Source of the DNA: DASXSB01 sp036506275
Lineage (GTDB): Bacteria; Methylomirabilota; Methylomirabilia; Rokubacteriales; CSP1-6
Assembly: GCA_036506275.1 (NCBI GenBank)
Contig: DASXSB010000142.1
Coordinates: 1 to 7,698 of the forward strand
Length of the DNA stretch: 7,698 nucleotides
Reading direction: 5' to 3'
Shown: positions 5,961 through 7,698 of the stretch, piece after piece
Layout: each line of letters starts with the position of its first letter
Numbering within the stretch: the first letter of the stretch is position 1
The notes under the pieces: model-generated
What the model was told of the DNA's origin: nothing
Seen by the model: the letters and a program-made list of their open reading frames with translations, nothing else
Database searches by the model: none
Made by a program: the position numbers and the translations under genes

Positions 5961-7226
5961 CTAGACTTTGGGACGCGGGAACACGAACTTCGCCAGCGCG
6001 TACTCCTTCGGCCACACCGCCACCGCCTTCTGCTTCTGGATCTGGACCATGGCGGGCGCAGCGTTGGGATTGTCGCCGGTCTCGTTGAACATCACGGGCC
6101 CCGTGGAGACCATCAAATTGTCTTTGAAGCTCGTCTTCTTGATGGCGTCCACCACCGCGTCCGGCTCCGTGGTCTTCGCGCGCTCGAAGACATCGGCGAG
6201 CACGTGGAGCGCATCGTAGGAGTATCCGGAGTTGGTGTCGAGCGTCTTGCCGCCGGAGCGCTTCAGGTATTCGGTCGCGAGCTTCTGCGCGCGGGGATTC
6301 TTGAAGTTCGGCCACGGGATGCTCGTCATCACGTACTCGAGGTGCTCTTTCAGCGCGGCGAGCTGTCCCGCCTCGTAGAGACCGGGGCTGCCGGGCCCGA
6401 CGATGCCCATGATCTCCACGCGCTGCTTGGCGATCTCGGGCAGCAGGAGCTGCGCGCTCGCGGGGCGGGTGATGGGCGCGATGATGTCGGGCCTGGCCGC
6501 CTTCGCGCGCGAGACCTCGGTGGAGAGATCGGTCGGCGGCTCCGGCCACGGGATGACCTCGACGATCTCCCAGGAGGGATTCGCCGCCTTGTGGGCGGCC
6601 ACGAACCCGCGCGCCTGGTTGGTCCCGAAGAGATCGTTGGCGTGCATCAACACCACGCGCTTCGGGGAGACATTCGCCTCCTTGAAGATCTCCGTGAAGT
6701 ACTGGACGGCGCGTTGCCCGAAGAGGGTGCCGGTCGGGAAGTTGCGGTACACGTACTGGACTTTCTGCTGCCCCTCCTTCACCGCCTTCGCCACGTTGGC
6801 GGTGATGGGATCGGCCGCGGAGATGTCGACGAAGAACGGCACGCGCCGCTGCTGGGCGACGGGGACGATGGCGGCGGTATCGCCGGAGTTGAACGTCCCC
6901 ACCAGCACCTGCGCCCCCGCATTGACGAGGCGTTCCGCCTCCGCCCGCGCCACGTCCGCCTTCGTCTGCGTGTCGCCGAGCAGCAGCTCGAGCTTGGCGC
7001 CGCCCATCGACTTGATGCCACCTGCCGCGTTGATCTCGTCCGCCGCGATCTGCGCCGCGAGCCGGCACGCCTGCCCGGGTTCGGCCAGAGGCCCCGTCAC
7101 GCAGTGAACGACGCCGAGCTTGATCGTCGGCGCCTGCGCGCGCAGCGGCAGCGGAAAGGCCGCGACGGCGGCGCCGGCGACGGCGGTCTTGAGGAACGTG
7201 CGACGGGTGGAGCGATCGCTCGTCAT
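5961..7226 (-). CDS. livK: ABC transporter substrate-binding protein, LivK type, with Tat signal
   Basis: A 421-residue periplasmic ligand-binding protein of the type I fold (leucine-binding family) that delivers solute to LivHM. The N-terminus is a twin-arginine signal: TRRTFLK (7-13), a hydrophobic stretch with TAVAGAAVAAFPLPL, and LRAQA (28-32) as the probable cleavage site, so it is likely exported folded. The mature part begins with IKLGVVHCVTGPLAEPGQ (35-52). VGTFNSGDTAA (109-119) corresponds to the ligand-binding loop, and ANDLFGTNQARGF (196-208) leads into the second lobe. The ATG at 7226 has an excellent ribosome binding site, AAGGAGGTT, five bases upstream, much stronger than those of the downstream genes, as expected for the most abundant component. 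First gene of the operon. The ligand cannot be told from sequence: members of this family bind branched-chain or other amino acids, amides, urea or aromatic acids. Confidence 0.92.
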   Translation of the reverse strand: MTSDRSTRRTFLKTAVAGAAVAAFPLPLRAQAPTIKLGVVHCVTGPLAEPGQACRLAAQIAADEINAAGGIKSMGGAKLELLLGDTQTKADVARAEAERLVNAGAQVLVGTFNSGDTAAIVPVAQQRRVPFFVDISAADPITANVAKAVKEGQQKVQYVYRNFPTGTLFGQRAVQYFTEIFKEANVSPKRVVLMHANDLFGTNQARGFVAAHKAANPSWEIVEVIPWPEPPTDLSTEVSRAKAARPDIIAPITRPASAQLLLPEIAKQRVEIMGIVGPGSPGLYEAGQLAALKEHLEYVMTSIPWPNFKNPRAQKLATEYLKRSGGKTLDTNSGYSYDALHVLADVFERAKTTEPDAVVDAIKKTSFKDNLMVSTGPVMFNETGDNPNAAPAMVQIQKQKAVAVWPKEYALAKFVFPRPKV

Positions 7227-7609
7227 TCAGAACCTCCTTGAATGGCTCCCGGCCGCCCCAACTCTACCACCACGCTGCGCGAATCCGAGCTGCAGGTCCC
7301 AGGTTTGGTCCTAGGGGCTCATAGCACCAGAGGCGGTGGGATCGATGTCAAAGTGTTTAGCCGTTGGGCGTCCGAGCACCTAGCGTTGCGCTGTGTTTAC
7401 GGAAGCTCACAGGCGGAATCGGCCCCTCGTACCGCCGTCAAGCGATACCATGTTGCTGTTCTCAACGTTCGGACGGCGAGCGCAGCGAGCATGAACATCC
7501 TGACGTCGAGGAAACATGCGGATACTCGTCACGACCCGACCGCCGATCGTTCTCTCACGAGCGAGTTGAAGCGAGTAGACGTGACAGATTCATCCGACCG
7601 GAGGAAATC
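7227..7609. other. Divergent intergenic region upstream of livK
   Basis: A 383-base stretch without a convincing gene. It holds the livK ribosome binding site (7239-7231), a candidate minus-strand promoter (7351-7321) and the ribosome binding site of the rightmost plus-strand gene (7600-7604). Base composition falls towards the right end compared with the liv genes. A short direct repeat GCGAGC-GCA-GCGAGC lies at 7476-7490. A plus-strand frame of 125 codons (7242-7619) has an atypical composition, no recognisable domain, and ends nine bases inside the better supported gene, so it is not called. Confidence 0.6.
7321..7351 (-). promoter_or_regulatory. Candidate promoter for the liv-trpD operon
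   Basis: On the minus strand there is a perfect -35 TTGACA (7351-7346), and TGCTAT (7326-7321) follows after 19 bases as a weak, slightly distant -10 match (three of six). Transcription would begin near 7313 and leave a leader of about 87 bases before livK. No attenuator-like hairpin with a T-run was seen in the leader. By eye only; the perfect -35 is the main support. Confidence 0.35.
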
Positions 7610-7698
7610 GTGCGGTTGAAGAAATCCCGGGTCACTGCCCAAGAAGAAATAACTGAAATGCTGAACACTGGGTATCAACTCGTGCAATCGAAGATCAT
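7610..7698 (+). CDS. Hypothetical protein, N-terminal fragment (runs off right edge)
   Basis: The frame starts at GTG 7610 and is open to the window edge, encoding 29 complete residues that begin with VRLKKSRVTAQEEITEML. GGAGG (7600-7604) lies five bases before the GTG, an ideal ribosome binding site. An internal ATG at 7658 is an alternative start but lacks one. The predicted peptide is hydrophilic, with a basic start and a helix-prone middle, without signal peptide or membrane segment. I do not recognise a family from so short a piece. Codon use is less GC-biased than in the liv genes (27 of 60 bases in 7621-7680 are G or C), so the gene may be of different origin. It is divergent from livK and not obviously related to transport. 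Confidence 0.5.
   Translation, partial: MRLKKSRVTAQEEITEMLNTGYQLVQSKI

Noticed and set aside
5916..7241. Long plus-strand open frame of 441 codons
   Set aside because: It is antisense to livK, which has a complete family match, Tat signal and strong ribosome binding site. Long antisense frames are expected at this GC content.
7476..7490. Short direct repeat GCGAGC-GCA-GCGAGC
   Set aside because: Such repeats are very common in GC-rich intergenic DNA; only one occurrence is seen, with no array, att-site partner or mobile gene nearby.
7242..7619. Plus-strand frame of 125 codons upstream of the right-edge gene
   Set aside because: No recognisable domain, no good ribosome binding site, and its end overlaps the start of a better supported gene.

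Overview
The window is GC-rich bacterial DNA in which nearly all genes lie on the minus strand, tightly packed, with GTG and possibly CTG starts and several stop/start overlaps. The gene set (a complete branched-chain amino-acid-type ABC transporter, a GntR/HutC regulator, an electron-transfer flavoprotein subunit) and the base composition fit a free-living soil or sediment bacterium, such as a high-GC Proteobacterium or a member of the Rokubacteria/Methylomirabilota group. The lineage is an inference from style, not from a marker gene.

Layout, in transcription order on the minus strand from the right. A Tat-exported substrate-binding protein (livK type, 7226-5961) is followed by two permeases (livH type, 5956-5087, and livM type, 5076-4129) and two ATPases (livG type, 4132-3395, and livF type, 3417-2704). 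Anthranilate phosphoribosyltransferase trpD (2683-1613) follows 20 bases later. Spacing is 4 bases or less, overlapping, or about 10-20 bases throughout, so these six genes look like one operon. A candidate promoter lies about 95-125 bases upstream of livK. After a 354-base gap, a second minus-strand unit begins with a GntR/UTRA regulator (1258-518) and continues into etfB (495 to beyond the left edge). The gap holds the likely regulator promoter, a perfect 10-base palindrome that could be an operator, and a plus-strand intrinsic terminator with no plus-strand gene to serve.

At the right end (7227-7698) the DNA is visibly less GC-rich. The only supportable gene there is the start of an unrecognised plus-strand protein at 7610, with a good ribosome binding site, divergent from livK.

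The five liv-type genes encode a periplasmic-binding-protein-dependent uptake system: LivK captures the ligand, LivH and LivM form the channel, and LivG and LivF hydrolyse ATP. The ligand may be a branched-chain amino acid, another amino acid, a short-chain amide or urea-like compound, or an aromatic acid, because this family is broad. I saw no clearly new defence or mobile system. The most interesting details are a 14-base tandem duplication that rebuilt the livH/livM junction and created a five-codon mini-ORF, a probable CTG start for livH, the orphan plus-strand terminator with a structured sequence before it, and trpD at the end of a transporter operon.
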